Origin: Cryobacterium flavum
GTDB lineage: Bacteria; Actinomycetota; Actinomycetes; Actinomycetales; Microbacteriaceae
Length of the DNA stretch: 64,000 nt
Direction of reading: 5' to 3'
Assembly: GCF_900103805.1 (NCBI RefSeq)
Contig: NZ_FNIB01000001.1
Coordinates: 62,001-126,000, forward strand
Positions 52,628 to 61,079 of the stretch are shown here, in pieces (the first letter of the stretch is position 1; every line of letters begins with the position of its first letter). A program made the position numbers and the translations under genes. The notes under the pieces were generated by a model that worked only from the letters and a program-made list of their open reading frames with translations, had not been told where the DNA came from and ran no database searches.

Positions 52628-52803
52628 GGGTAGCAATGCTACCGGCGTCGTATTGTGCACAATGCGCTCCGAAAGTTCTTGCGCCCGAGTCTTTGACTCC
52701 CGCCTCAAATTGGATACAGTATCCAAATGAGCCTTTGCAACGATGCAATCCAACCGACACTCGCTCCGGCGCACGTTCCGGCACCCTGTGGCCGGAGCAC
52801 GCG
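52628..52803. promoter_or_regulatory. Divergent control region of the hydroxyacid dehydrogenase and the SDR operon
   Basis: This 176-bp gap carries promoters for both directions and a near-ideal GntR/FCD operator at 52710-52726. Two GntR regulators are encoded at the end of the plus-strand operon. Confidence 0.6.
52710..52726. promoter_or_regulatory. Palindromic operator TTGGATAC-A-GTATCCAA
   Basis: Perfect 8-bp inverted arms flank one central base. The form fits FadR-group GntR regulators, which bind TNG...ACNA-type palindromes of about this length. It lies 83 bp upstream of the FAD/Fe-S gene start and 77 bp upstream of the SDR start, so one bound dimer could control both directions. Confidence 0.75.
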
Positions 52804-53553
52804 ATGACCGGCACGACGAATGACTGGCTCGGCCTCGCCACCCAGCGCGTTCTCGTGGCGGGTGCCGGGGGAATCGGCACCGCCTGCGCTCTCGCCTTTC
52901 TGGAGGTTGGTGCCCAGGTTGTCGTGGCCGATCTCAGCCCAGAGCGTCTCGCCGAGCTGGATCCCCGCATCATCGGCGTACAGGCAGACCTGACGACCAC
53001 GGCCGGGTGCGAGAGTGTGGTCGCCACGGTGGTGGAACGCCTCGGCGGCCTCGATGTGCTCGTGCACGCCGTGGGGATCAACCATCGGGTTCCCGTGCTC
53101 GACCTGAACGACGACGACTGGCAACGCATCCTCGACGTCAACCTCTCCAGCGCATTCCGTCTCGGCAAGGCTGCCGGCCGAATCATGATCGATGCCGGCT
53201 ACGGGCGTCAGGTATTCTGCTCCTCGGTTTCGAGCACCCTCGCCCACGCCGACCACGCGCCGTACGCGGCGAGCAAGGGCGGCCTCAACCAACTCGTGCG
53301 GGTGATGGCGCGCGAATGGGCCGCCTCCGGCGTCACGGTCAACGCCATCGCGCCGGGTTACACCGAGACCAAGCTGACCCGCGCACACCTGGACCGGCCC
53401 GGAATGCGGGACCACTACATCGAGCTGGTGCCGGCCGGCCGGCTCGGCACCGTGGATGACCTCACCGGTTCCGTGCTCTTTCTGGCCTCACGCCAGGCGG
53501 CCTTCGTCACCGGTCAGGTGCTGTTCATCGACGGCGGGCGGACCCTTGTCTGA
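52804..53553 (+). CDS. SDR family NAD(P)-dependent oxidoreductase
   Basis: This 249-residue classical SDR has the cofactor motif AGAGGIGTA near residue 19, LVHAVGIN near 91, catalytic Ser in FCSSVSS near 138 and an intact YAASK near 158, followed by NAIAPGYTET. It opens a five-gene plus-strand operon (SDR, CMD-like, CoA-transferase, acyl-CoA dehydrogenase, GntR). The substrate is unknown; a hydroxy acid of the same pathway is likely. Confidence 0.9.
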   Translation: MTGTTNDWLGLATQRVLVAGAGGIGTACALAFLEVGAQVVVADLSPERLAELDPRIIGVQADLTTTAGCESVVATVVERLGGLDVLVHAVGINHRVPVLDLNDDDWQRILDVNLSSAFRLGKAAGRIMIDAGYGRQVFCSSVSSTLAHADHAPYAASKGGLNQLVRVMAREWAASGVTVNAIAPGYTETKLTRAHLDRPGMRDHYIELVPAGRLGTVDDLTGSVLFLASRQAAFVTGQVLFIDGGRTLV

Positions 53554-54160
53554 TCGGGCCGTGATCGAACACGCACAGGGCGGGCGTCTTCCGCTGCTGT
53601 CCCCGTCCGACCTCGACCCCGCCGGGCGACGCCTCTACGACGAGATCATCGCTCCCCCGCGCGGCGACGGGCCGTTCCTCGTGGTCGACGATGACGGGCT
53701 GCTGGCCGGCCCGTTCAACGCGCTGCTGTACTCCCCCGCCCTGGGTCAGGCCGTTTCGGCCCTCGGTGCCTCGCTGCGTTTTGCCGGCACGCTCGAGAAC
53801 CGCACCCGCGAACTGCTGGTGTGCTTGATCGCCGCCGTATATGGCTGTGAGTACGAGTGGTACGCCCACAGCCGAGTGGCGGCCACGGTCGGCATCACGC
53901 CGCTTGAATTGCGGGCGCTCGCCCAGGGGGTGACGCCCGAGACGGCCACCGAGGCGGAGGCATCCGCTCTCGCCTTCGCGCTGGCGCTCGTGCGAGACCG
54001 CGCCGTCGATGCGGCCACCCACGCTCGGGCGGAACAGCATCACGGCCACGCCGGCCTGGTCGAGATCACCATCTTGGCCGGGTATTACCAGCTGCTGGCC
54101 GGTCTATTGATCGCGTTCGACGTTCCCGCTCCGTCTGGCGTCACGGAGGTCTCCTCATGA
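53546..54160 (+). CDS. Carboxymuconolactone decarboxylase-like protein
   Basis: The protein has about 204 residues with a TTG start at 53546 that overlaps the SDR stop; GTG 53561 is a possible alternative. It has the CMD/AhpD-like helical fold: LENRTRELLVCLIAAVYGCEYEWYAHSRVA, with the Glu, Cys and His positions of the family (quoted in part: ELLVCLIAAVYGCEYEWYAH). It belongs to a group often found with CaiB-type transferases and acyl-CoA dehydrogenases, with unknown activity. It overlaps the next gene by 4 bp. Confidence 0.8.
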   Translation: MSDRAVIEHAQGGRLPLLSPSDLDPAGRRLYDEIIAPPRGDGPFLVVDDDGLLAGPFNALLYSPALGQAVSALGASLRFAGTLENRTRELLVCLIAAVYGCEYEWYAHSRVAATVGITPLELRALAQGVTPETATEAEASALAFALALVRDRAVDAATHARAEQHHGHAGLVEITILAGYYQLLAGLLIAFDVPAPSGVTEVSS

Positions 54161-55353
54161 TCGACACCGATACCGGGTCGCCGCTCGGCGGCATCAAGGT
54201 CGCCGATTTCTCCCGGGTATTGGCCGGTCCGTTCGCCTCCATGATGCTCGCCGACTTTGGAGCCGACGTCATCAAGATCGAGCACCCGGCCGGGGACGAC
54301 ACCCGGGCCTGGGTTCCGCCGGTCGACGCGAACGGCATGGGCTCCTACTTTGCCAGCGTGAACCGCAACAAGAGATCCATCGTCTGCGACCTGCGCACCG
54401 AAGCCGGGTTGGCCGAAGCCCGCAGCATCGCCCTCGCCGCCGACGTGGTGATCGAGAATTTTCGTCCGGGCGTGATGGAAAAGTACGGACTCGACGATGC
54501 TTCGCTCCGACTGGAGCGACCGGATCTGGTCTACTGTTCGATCACCGGTTTCGGTACGGATGCCGGGGCTCACCTTCCCGGGTATGACCTGCTGGTGCAG
54601 GCCGTCGGTGGTCTCATGAGTGTGACCGGATCCCCCGATTCCGAGCCCAGCAAGGTGGGCGTCGCGCTCGTCGATGTGATCACCGGCCAAAACGCCGTCG
54701 TGGGAATCCTCGCCTCACTGCGGGTGCGCGATCGCACCGGGCAGGGGCAACGCGTGGAGGTGAACCTGCTCTCCTCGCTGCTGGCCGGCATGGTCAACCA
54801 GTCGTCGAGCACGCTCGCCACCGGAACGGCGCCGCGCCGAATGGGAAACGCACACCCGAGCATTGCGCCCTACGAAACCTTCAGCACCCAGGATGGCCCG
54901 ATCGCCGTAGCGGTCGGCACCGACAAACAATTCGTCAACCTGGTGCGCGTACTCGGTCTGCCCGAGCTGGCCGACGACGACCGTTTCGGCAGCAATACCG
55001 AGCGTCTGGCCCACCGGGCTGCGCTCAAGGAACTGCTCGAGGAGCGCTTGCAGCATCGGCCTGCCGCAGAGTGGTCGGCCGCTCTGCTCTTGGCCGGAGT
55101 ACCGGCCGGCAAGGTGAACTCGATTCTCGAAGCGCTCGAGCTTGCCACGACGCTCGGCCTTGCTCCCGTCGTGGACGTGACAGACGGCTCCCGTACCAGT
55201 CGGCAGATCGCTAACCCGATTCGCCTCTCCCAGACCCCCGCGCGCTATCTGCGACCGCCACCGTTGCTCGGCGAACACGCCGGAGCCACGTTCAACACCA
55301 CAGCACTGAATACCACAGCAACCACCACGACCAGAAGGACAGCCCATGCTTGA
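54157..55353 (+). CDS. CaiB/BaiF-type class III CoA-transferase
   Basis: This 398-residue family III CoA-transferase moves CoA between carboxylic acids. The N-terminal GIKVADFSRVLAGPFASMMLADFGADVIKIE (quoted by parts: VADFSRVLAGPF, ADFGADVIKIE) and the catalytic Asp in PGYDLLVQAVGGLMSVTG near residue 147 are diagnostic. It is coupled (4- and 8-bp overlaps) to the CMD-like and acyl-CoA dehydrogenase genes. Next to a glutaryl-CoA-dehydrogenase-like gene, succinyl-CoA:glutarate CoA-transferase is the leading guess. The C-terminal ~15 residues are an unusual Thr-rich tail. Confidence 0.9.
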   Translation: MIDTDTGSPLGGIKVADFSRVLAGPFASMMLADFGADVIKIEHPAGDDTRAWVPPVDANGMGSYFASVNRNKRSIVCDLRTEAGLAEARSIALAADVVIENFRPGVMEKYGLDDASLRLERPDLVYCSITGFGTDAGAHLPGYDLLVQAVGGLMSVTGSPDSEPSKVGVALVDVITGQNAVVGILASLRVRDRTGQGQRVEVNLLSSLLAGMVNQSSSTLATGTAPRRMGNAHPSIAPYETFSTQDGPIAVAVGTDKQFVNLVRVLGLPELADDDRFGSNTERLAHRAALKELLEERLQHRPAAEWSAALLLAGVPAGKVNSILEALELATTLGLAPVVDVTDGSRTSRQIANPIRLSQTPARYLRPPPLLGEHAGATFNTTALNTTATTTTRRTAHA

Positions 55354-56506
55354 CACCTCAGATCTCATCGGCATTGAATCCCTGCTCACCGACACGGAGA
55401 TCGCCCTGCGCGGAGAAGTTCGTTCCTTCGTCGACTCGACGATCAAACCAAACATTGCGAATTGGTACGAGAAGGCGATTTTTCCGCTCGAAATTGTGCC
55501 GGAAATGGCCAAGCTCGGTCTTCTCGGCATGCACCTCAAGGGCTACGGCTGCCCCGGGCGCACGTCGGTGGAGTATGGCCTCGCGGCGATGGAACTGGAG
55601 GCAGGCGATTCCGGGCTGCGCACCTTCGTGAGCGTGCAGGGCTCCCTCGCCATGAGCGCGATTCACAAGCACGGCTCCGAGGAGCAGAAGAACGAGTGGC
55701 TGCCCCGCATGGCCGCCGGTGAGATCATCGGCTGCTTCGGCCTGACCGAGCCGACGGCCGGGTCTGACCCGGGAAGCATGACCACCTTCGCCCATCGTGA
55801 TGGCTCCGACTGGGTGCTGAACGGCACGAAACGGTGGATCGGACTCGCCTCGGTGGCCCAGGTGGCCATCATTTGGGCGATGACCGGAGACGGTATCCGC
55901 GGGTTCATCGTGCCCACCGACACTCCCGGCTTCGTCGCGACCCCGATCGAGCCGAAGCTGTCGATGCGGGCGTCGATCCAGTGCGAAATCCAGCTCACCG
56001 ACCTGCGACTGCCGGAGTCAGCGATGCTGCCGAAGGCTCGCGGTCTGCGCGGACCATTCGAGTGCCTCAACGAGGCGCGCTACGGCATCATCTGGGGCGC
56101 GATGGGCGCTGCCCGAGACAGCTACCTGACCGTTCTCGACTTCTCTCGCGAGCGGATGCAGTTCGGCAAGCCGCTCGCCGGCTACCAGCTGACCCAGCAG
56201 AAACTCGTCAACATGGCACTCGAAATCAACAAGGGAACCCTGCTGGCCCTGCAGATCGGGCGGCTCAAGGACCTCGGAACGCTGTCGACCCACCAAATCT
56301 CGGTGGGCAAGTTGAACAACTGCCGGGAGGCCATCGAAGTCTGCCGGGAAGCGCGGGCCATGCTCGGCGGGAACGGCATCACCCTGGACTATTCCCCGAT
56401 GCGCCACGCGAACAACCTGGAAAGCGTGCGCACCTATGAAGGTACCGATGAGGTGCACACCCTCATTCTCGGGCAGCACATCACCGGCATCGCGGCCTTC
56501 CGCTGA
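55346..56506 (+). CDS. Acyl-CoA dehydrogenase (glutaryl-CoA dehydrogenase-like)
   Basis: This 386-residue flavoenzyme has ACAD signatures GCFGLTEPTAGSDPGSMTT near residue 130 and RSRERMQFGKPLAGYQLTQQ-like segment near 266 (here FSRERMQFGKPLAGYQL). The catalytic Glu lies in RTYEGTDEVHTLILGQHITG near residue 366. The sequence SVEYGLAAMELEAGDSGLRTF and the ending HITGIAAF match the glutaryl-CoA dehydrogenase branch, which makes crotonyl-CoA and CO2. AAGGA precedes the ATG at 55346. Other short dicarboxyl-CoA substrates are possible. Confidence 0.9.
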   Translation: MLDTSDLIGIESLLTDTEIALRGEVRSFVDSTIKPNIANWYEKAIFPLEIVPEMAKLGLLGMHLKGYGCPGRTSVEYGLAAMELEAGDSGLRTFVSVQGSLAMSAIHKHGSEEQKNEWLPRMAAGEIIGCFGLTEPTAGSDPGSMTTFAHRDGSDWVLNGTKRWIGLASVAQVAIIWAMTGDGIRGFIVPTDTPGFVATPIEPKLSMRASIQCEIQLTDLRLPESAMLPKARGLRGPFECLNEARYGIIWGAMGAARDSYLTVLDFSRERMQFGKPLAGYQLTQQKLVNMALEINKGTLLALQIGRLKDLGTLSTHQISVGKLNNCREAIEVCREARAMLGGNGITLDYSPMRHANNLESVRTYEGTDEVHTLILGQHITGIAAFR

Positions 56507-56536
56507 GTAAGTGTGAGTGAGGGGTGGGTTAGAGTC

Positions 56537-57214
56537 ATGACCGTGACACGACTAACTCCCCCCTCGGTGACCGGCCCCCGGCCATCGACGGCCCCGGAAT
56601 TCGTCCTCAAGGAGCTGCGGCGGCTGATCGTCGTCGGCGAGCTGGTTCCCGACCAGCCGCTTCGCCAGGACACGCTCGCCGAACGCCTCGGGGTGAGCCG
56701 GGTGCCGGTTCGCGAGGCACTGAACACGCTGGCAGCCGAGGGTCGGGTGGTGCACGAGCCGCACCGTGGCTACCGGGTGGCGCGGTTGTCGTTGGGCGAC
56801 CTGCTGGAGGTCTACCGACTTCGGCAGCTGCTCGAGACCGAAGCCGTGCGCACGACCATGGCCAATCCGCCGGCCGGCGTGCTGAGCGATTTTCGCGACG
56901 CTGCCCGCGCGGTCGAAATCGCCAGCGACGGTGGCGACCTCCTGGCGATGACCGAAGCCAATCGACGGTTTCACTTCGTGCTGGTGGCGGCAGCCGGGCT
57001 GCCGCGGCTGGAACGTATTGTCGGAGCCCTGTGGGACTCGACCGAGGCCTACCGGCTGCTGTACTACGAAACCCCCAGCAACCGGGAGCGCGTGGAGAGT
57101 GAACACTCGCAAATGGTGGAGGCTTTCGCCGCCGGCGACACCGACCGGCTGATCCAGCTCCTGGACGATCACCGGCGACACGCCACGAACGCGCTCCGTG
57201 CCCTGCTGACTTAG
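56537..57214 (+). CDS. GntR-family transcriptional regulator (FCD type)
   Basis: The protein of about 225 residues (ATG 56537 with GAGGGGTGGG upstream; GTG 56513 possible) has an N-terminal winged helix (RQDTLAERLGVSRVPVREAL near residue 48) and a C-terminal FCD ligand domain with His residues for metal. It follows the acyl-CoA dehydrogenase by 31 bp and is the likely local regulator acting at the palindrome 52710-52726. The ligand would be a carboxylate of the pathway. Confidence 0.9.
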   Translation: MTVTRLTPPSVTGPRPSTAPEFVLKELRRLIVVGELVPDQPLRQDTLAERLGVSRVPVREALNTLAAEGRVVHEPHRGYRVARLSLGDLLEVYRLRQLLETEAVRTTMANPPAGVLSDFRDAARAVEIASDGGDLLAMTEANRRFHFVLVAAAGLPRLERIVGALWDSTEAYRLLYYETPSNRERVESEHSQMVEAFAAGDTDRLIQLLDDHRRHATNALRALLT

Positions 57215-57228
57215 AGCACCAAACTCGT

Positions 57229-57239
57229 CCAAACTATAG
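57229..57239 (+). promoter_or_regulatory. CCAAACTATAG motif before the second GntR gene
   Basis: CCAAACTATAG at 57229-57239 lies 17-27 bp upstream of the second GntR gene. The same CAAACTATAG occurs at 58721-58730 in the FAH/lhgO divergent region, and a related CACTATAG at 58698-58705. It is a candidate operator of this regulator, which would then autoregulate. Confidence 0.5.
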
Positions 57240-57255
57240 CCGGTAGGATTTTACT

Positions 57256-57942
57256 ATGGCACGAGACGACGCACCGGAACGCACAACGCACGCTGACAAG
57301 GTCTACGCCCTCTTGTTCGGCCAGTTGATGAACGGCACGTTCGATCCGGGTGCCGCGCTGAACATTCCCACGCTGTCGCGCAAGTTCGAGGTGAGCCAGA
57401 CTCCGATCCGCGAGGCGCTCGCCCGTCTCGAACACACCGGGCTCGTGCATCGCGAAGCTCTTCGGGGCTACTTCGTGGCACCGCTGTTCAGCGAAGTCGA
57501 GCTGGATAAGCTGATGGAAGCCCGGCTCGTGCTCGAGCCGGCCCTGGCTCTGGAGGCTGGCCGGCGGGTGACGCCGGAGTTCCTTGCGAAACTCCTGGTG
57601 CCGATCGATGACCTGCTGCGCCTCTCGGAGTCCCAGGTGGTGCGTTCCTTTCGGGAGTACTGGTCGGCTGACGAGGATTTTCACTCTCTCATCGCCGAGC
57701 AGTCGGCGAACCCCTTTCTCGAGGGGGCCTATCGGTCCCTCGGCGGTCAGGTGCAGCGCTTTCGCCTGTTCGTGAAACTCGGTTCAGCGGATGCCCGGTT
57801 CGCTGCTGCAGAACACCGGCAGATCTACGATGCTTTCGTGGCGCGTGCGCCCGAAGCCGCTGCCGACCTGATGCGCCACCACATCGAGAGCGCCCGGTTG
57901 CGCGCTCTCAGTGATCGCAAAACCATCCTCGCGAACGAATAG
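57256..57942 (+). CDS. GntR-family transcriptional regulator (FCD type)
   Basis: This 228-residue regulator has a winged helix (LSRKFEVSQTPIREALARLE near residue 38) and an FCD domain (LEPALALEAGRRVTPEFLAK and HRQIYDAFVARAPEAAADLM with metal-type His). The recognition helix differs from the first GntR protein, so the two bind different sites. TAGGAT lies before the ATG. It is convergent with the FAH gene and shares a promoter motif with it. Confidence 0.9.
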   Translation: MARDDAPERTTHADKVYALLFGQLMNGTFDPGAALNIPTLSRKFEVSQTPIREALARLEHTGLVHREALRGYFVAPLFSEVELDKLMEARLVLEPALALEAGRRVTPEFLAKLLVPIDDLLRLSESQVVRSFREYWSADEDFHSLIAEQSANPFLEGAYRSLGGQVQRFRLFVKLGSADARFAAAEHRQIYDAFVARAPEAAADLMRHHIESARLRALSDRKTILANE

Positions 57943-57957
57943 CGGCGATTCGCCGGG

Positions 57958-58692
57958 TCAGACGACGCGAAAGCTCAGCTCGCCGATTCCGTCGACACCA
58001 CCACGAACCTCGTTGCCGGCCACGATGGCGCCCACTCCGGCCGGAGTGCCGGTGAAGATCAGATCGCCCGGCCGGAGGGTGACGAAGCGCGACAGCGACG
58101 CGACCACTTCCGGAACGGACCAGATCTGGTCGGCGAGATCGCCGTGCTGGCGACTGTCGCCATCCACGCTCAGCCACACGGTTCCGGCAGCCGGATGGCC
58201 GATTCGGGCTGCTGCCACAAGCGGGGTGCAGGGGCCTGAGAAGTCGAACCCCTTGGAGAGATCCCACGGCCGCTTCAGCGCCTTGGCCTCGTCCTGGAGG
58301 TCGCGGCGCGTCAGGTCGATCCCGGCGCCGTAGCCCCAGACGTGGCTGAGGGCATCCGCTACCGTGATATCGCTGCCGCCGGCGCCGATCGCCACGACGA
58401 GTTCCATCTCGTAGTGCAGATTGGCGGTCTGCGGCGGGTAGGGCACCTTGTGCGGGGCGATCCCGAACTCCGGAACACCCTCGTCGACGGCGAACACGGC
58501 ATCGGCCGGCTTGGCGAAGAAGAAGGGGGGCTCCCGATCGGGGTCGTTACCCAGTTCGCGCGCGTGATCGGCATAGTTGCGCCCCACGCAGAACACCCGG
58601 CGCAGGTAGTAGCGATCATCCGAGTCGATGATCGGAAGGCTGGGCGCGGTCGGCGGCGAGGAGACGGCAGACAGTGGATTGATCGGGTGCAT
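57958..58692 (-). CDS. Fumarylacetoacetate hydrolase family protein
   Basis: This 244-residue FAH-superfamily enzyme has VFCVGRNYADHARELGND near residue 32 (part of the family core), the metal-binding Glu residues in YEMELVVAIG near 90, and GYGAGIDLTRRDLQDEAK near 115. FAH enzymes hydrolyse or decarboxylate 1,3-diketo or enol acids such as acylpyruvates. It is divergent from lhgO with 52 bp between starts. The substrate is unknown; acylpyruvase or oxaloacetate decarboxylase activity fits the short form. Confidence 0.9.
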   Translation of the reverse strand: MHPINPLSAVSSPPTAPSLPIIDSDDRYYLRRVFCVGRNYADHARELGNDPDREPPFFFAKPADAVFAVDEGVPEFGIAPHKVPYPPQTANLHYEMELVVAIGAGGSDITVADALSHVWGYGAGIDLTRRDLQDEAKALKRPWDLSKGFDFSGPCTPLVAAARIGHPAAGTVWLSVDGDSRQHGDLADQIWSVPEVVASLSRFVTLRPGDLIFTGTPAGVGAIVAGNEVRGGVDGIGELSFRVV

Positions 58693-58697
58693 TATTT

Positions 58698-58730
58698 CAC
58701 TATAGTATGCTCTCAGTAAGCAAACTATAG
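58698..58730. promoter_or_regulatory. Divergent FAH/lhgO control region with ACTATAG sites
   Basis: ACTATAGT (58699-58706, itself palindromic) and CAAACTATAG (58721-58730) lie 22 bp apart in the 52-bp gap between the two starts. CAAACTATAG is also upstream of the GntR gene at 57256. TATAGT is close to a -10 element on either strand, so operator and promoter roles may overlap. Confidence 0.55.
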
Positions 58731-58744
58731 GCGGGATCGAATCA

Positions 58745-59932
58745 ATGAAGACTCACGTCATCGTCGCCGGAGCGGGCATCGTCGGACTTTCCACCGCGTA
58801 CGAGCTCACGCGCCGAGGCCACCGCGTGACCGTGCTGGAGAAGGAACGCGGCGTTGCGGCGCACCAGACCGGCAACAATTCCGGCGTCATCCACTCCGGC
58901 CTGTACTACACCCCCGGAAGCCTGAAGGCGACGCTGGGCCAGGCCGGGGCCATTTCAATGGAGCGCTTCGCGAAAGACAACGGAGTCGCCATTGATATCT
59001 GCGGAAAACTCGTTGTCGCCACGAGTTCGTCTCAGATACCAGCGTTGGAACGACTCTACGAACGCGGCCAGGCCAACGGAGTGGGCTGCAGCATCGTCAG
59101 CGCGTCCGAGGCGCGCGAGGTTGAGCCTCACGTCAACGCCGTGGCCGCGTTGAAGGTGCCATCCACCGGCATCGTGGACTATCGCGGCGTGTGCGCCGCA
59201 CTGCGTCGGCTGATCGAGCAGGGCGGCGGTGAAGTTCTCTTCGACCAGAAGATCGTCGGCGTGACGACCCATCCGGACGTGGTGACGGTCACCACGAAAG
59301 TGGCGGAATATCGCGCCGACGAGTTCGTGAACTGCGCCGGGCTGCACAGCGACCGGGTCGCCAGTCTGGCCGGCCTGAAACCCGACGTGCGGATCATTCC
59401 GTTTCGGGGCGAATACTTTGAGCTCACGCCCGAGTCGACGCACCTGGTGAACGGCCTCATCTATCCGGTGCCGAACCCGGCGTTTCCGTTCCTCGGAGTG
59501 CACCTGACCAAAATGGTCAAGGGGGGCGTTCACGCCGGACCCAATGCCGTCTTCGCCCTCGCCCGCGAAGGCTATACCTGGCTTCAGATCAACCCCCGGG
59601 ATACCTGGGAAAGCGCCAGATGGCCAGGTTTGTGGAAGTTGGGCAAGAAGTTCTGGCGAAACGGACTCGATGAGGTCGCCCGTTCCCTGTCGCAGAAGCG
59701 CTTTCTGGCAAGCCTGCGCGAGCTCGTTCCCGCACTGGCCGACGACAGTCTGGTGCCCACCCACGCCGGAGTACGCGCTCAGGCCATGCGACGAGACGGC
59801 AGCCTGGTCGACGATTTCTACTTTGAACGCGCCCCCCGGCAAATTCACGTGCTGAATGCGCCATCCCCCGCCGCGACGGCCGGGCTGGAAATCGGCCGGG
59901 CTGTTGCCGATGAATTGGCAGCCCTACGATGA
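58745..59932 (+). CDS. lhgO: L-2-hydroxyglutarate oxidase
   Basis: This 395-residue FAD enzyme oxidises L-2-hydroxyglutarate to 2-oxoglutarate. The dinucleotide-binding motif VAGAGIVGLSTAYELTRRG spans residues 7-25, followed by KERGVAAHQTGNNSGVIHSG with the conserved His region and FRGEYFELTPEST near 220. YPVPNPAFPFLGVHLTKMVKG near residue 238 and SPAATAGLEIGRAVADEL at the end match the LhgO family. It overlaps the cupin gene start by 4 bp. Confidence 0.93.
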   Translation: MKTHVIVAGAGIVGLSTAYELTRRGHRVTVLEKERGVAAHQTGNNSGVIHSGLYYTPGSLKATLGQAGAISMERFAKDNGVAIDICGKLVVATSSSQIPALERLYERGQANGVGCSIVSASEAREVEPHVNAVAALKVPSTGIVDYRGVCAALRRLIEQGGGEVLFDQKIVGVTTHPDVVTVTTKVAEYRADEFVNCAGLHSDRVASLAGLKPDVRIIPFRGEYFELTPESTHLVNGLIYPVPNPAFPFLGVHLTKMVKGGVHAGPNAVFALAREGYTWLQINPRDTWESARWPGLWKLGKKFWRNGLDEVARSLSQKRFLASLRELVPALADDSLVPTHAGVRAQAMRRDGSLVDDFYFERAPRQIHVLNAPSPAATAGLEIGRAVADELAALR

Positions 59933-60348
59933 CCGAGCCGACGCGCGTGGTGCTGCCGCGCATTCTGGTTCCGGCCGCCCTGCCGGCGCGGGATCGCGGC
60001 AACGGCGCATCCACTGTTGCTCTCGTCACCAAAGCGATTGGCGCAGACACTTTTCTCAATGGCCTGACGACCTTCGAACCTGGGGCAGCGATCGGCCACC
60101 ACAGCCACAACTGTATCGAGAGCGTGGTCGTCGTTCAGGGTGAAGCAGTCGTGAACATCGACGGCGTTGAAACACGGTTGTCGACCTTCGACACCACCTT
60201 TGTTCCCGCCGATATTCCGCATCACTTTCGCAATGCGTCGCTGGTCAACCCCATGCGCATCCTCTGGACCTACGGGTCAGCCGATGCGACCCGCACGATG
60301 GTGGACACCGGTGTCACGGGCCGAATCGACGGCGAAGACCACGGTTAG
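59929..60348 (+). CDS. Cupin-domain protein
   Basis: This 139-residue single-domain cupin has the metal-binding motif FEPGAAIGHHSHNCIESVVVV (His, His and Glu) near residue 45 and the second motif VPADIPHHFRNASLVNPMRI near residue 93; motifs are quoted at no more than 20 residues. Small cupins may be isomerases, dioxygenases or sensor domains. Co-translation with lhgO (ATGA overlap) ties it to the same pathway. It is convergent with the third GntR gene. Confidence 0.85.
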   Translation: MTEPTRVVLPRILVPAALPARDRGNGASTVALVTKAIGADTFLNGLTTFEPGAAIGHHSHNCIESVVVVQGEAVVNIDGVETRLSTFDTTFVPADIPHHFRNASLVNPMRILWTYGSADATRTMVDTGVTGRIDGEDHG

Positions 60349-60368
60349 CCCCTTCCCGTTGAACGGCG

Positions 60369-61025
60369 CTAGGCGCGCGCGTCGCCGAATCTGCGGTCGA
60401 CGAAAGCGTGATGGGCGATGCCGAGGTGGGCAGCCATGAGCGCGGCCGCCACCTCGGGGTGCTGTTTCAGGATGGCGACGGCGAGATCACGGTGAAACGC
60501 CACGCTGCGGGCGATATCCTCGTCGGAGTAGTAATAGAAGGTACCCAGCGACAGGGACGACGCCGTGAGCGTACGCACGATCTGAACCAGTCGGGGGGCT
60601 CTGGCCGCCGCCAGAATGAGATCGTGGAACTCCTGGTTATTCGTCAGGAGTTCCGCGCGATAGCTCGGCGACCGCGCTTCAATGATCGCCTCCATCGCCC
60701 GCACCGATTCAAACAACGCATCGGCTTCATCGTCCGAGCGGATGAGCGCGGCCAGCCCCGCCGCTTTGGACTCCAAATTTTGTCGCAGGTCAAAGACTTC
60801 GTCGATGTCCGAGCGGGTCAGCTGCGCCACGAAAGCACCCCGATGGGGTTCCGTGATGACCAGACTTTCCTCGGTCAACCGGCGCAAGGCCGCACGCACG
60901 GGAGAACGGCTGACGCCGAGCTCAGCGGTGAGAACGGACTCGAGCAGGTGCTGGCCTGGTGGATAGGCACCCGACACGATGCGGCCCCGCACCACCGCGT
61001 AAACGCTGTCGTCTGCACCTGCCAT
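60369..61025 (-). CDS. GntR-family transcriptional regulator (FCD type)
   Basis: This 218-residue regulator has a winged helix (LTAELGVSRSPVRAALRRL near residue 35) and an FCD domain with metal-type residues (FHDLILAAARAPRLVQIV, VAFHRDLAVAIL). It is the last gene of a minus-strand operon that includes a DapA-family enzyme, an SDR and a 6PGDH-like enzyme. A 16-bp palindrome lies 27 bp upstream of its start. Confidence 0.9.
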   Translation of the reverse strand: MAGADDSVYAVVRGRIVSGAYPPGQHLLESVLTAELGVSRSPVRAALRRLTEESLVITEPHRGAFVAQLTRSDIDEVFDLRQNLESKAAGLAALIRSDDEADALFESVRAMEAIIEARSPSYRAELLTNNQEFHDLILAAARAPRLVQIVRTLTASSLSLGTFYYYSDEDIARSVAFHRDLAVAILKQHPEVAAALMAAHLGIAHHAFVDRRFGDARA

Positions 61026-61051
61026 TGTTCTTCCCGTTCTCAGTTGACTCG

Positions 61052-61067
61052 GCTGCTGTACAGCAGC
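61052..61067. promoter_or_regulatory. Perfect 16-bp palindrome with TGTACA core
   Basis: GCTGCTGTACAGCAGC is a perfect palindrome between the DapA-family stop (61080) and the GntR start (61025). A TGTACA-containing imperfect palindrome recurs at 63886-63899 in the divergent region at the head of the operon. It is a candidate autoregulatory operator. Confidence 0.55.
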
Positions 61068-61079
61068 TGTAGCTTAGCG

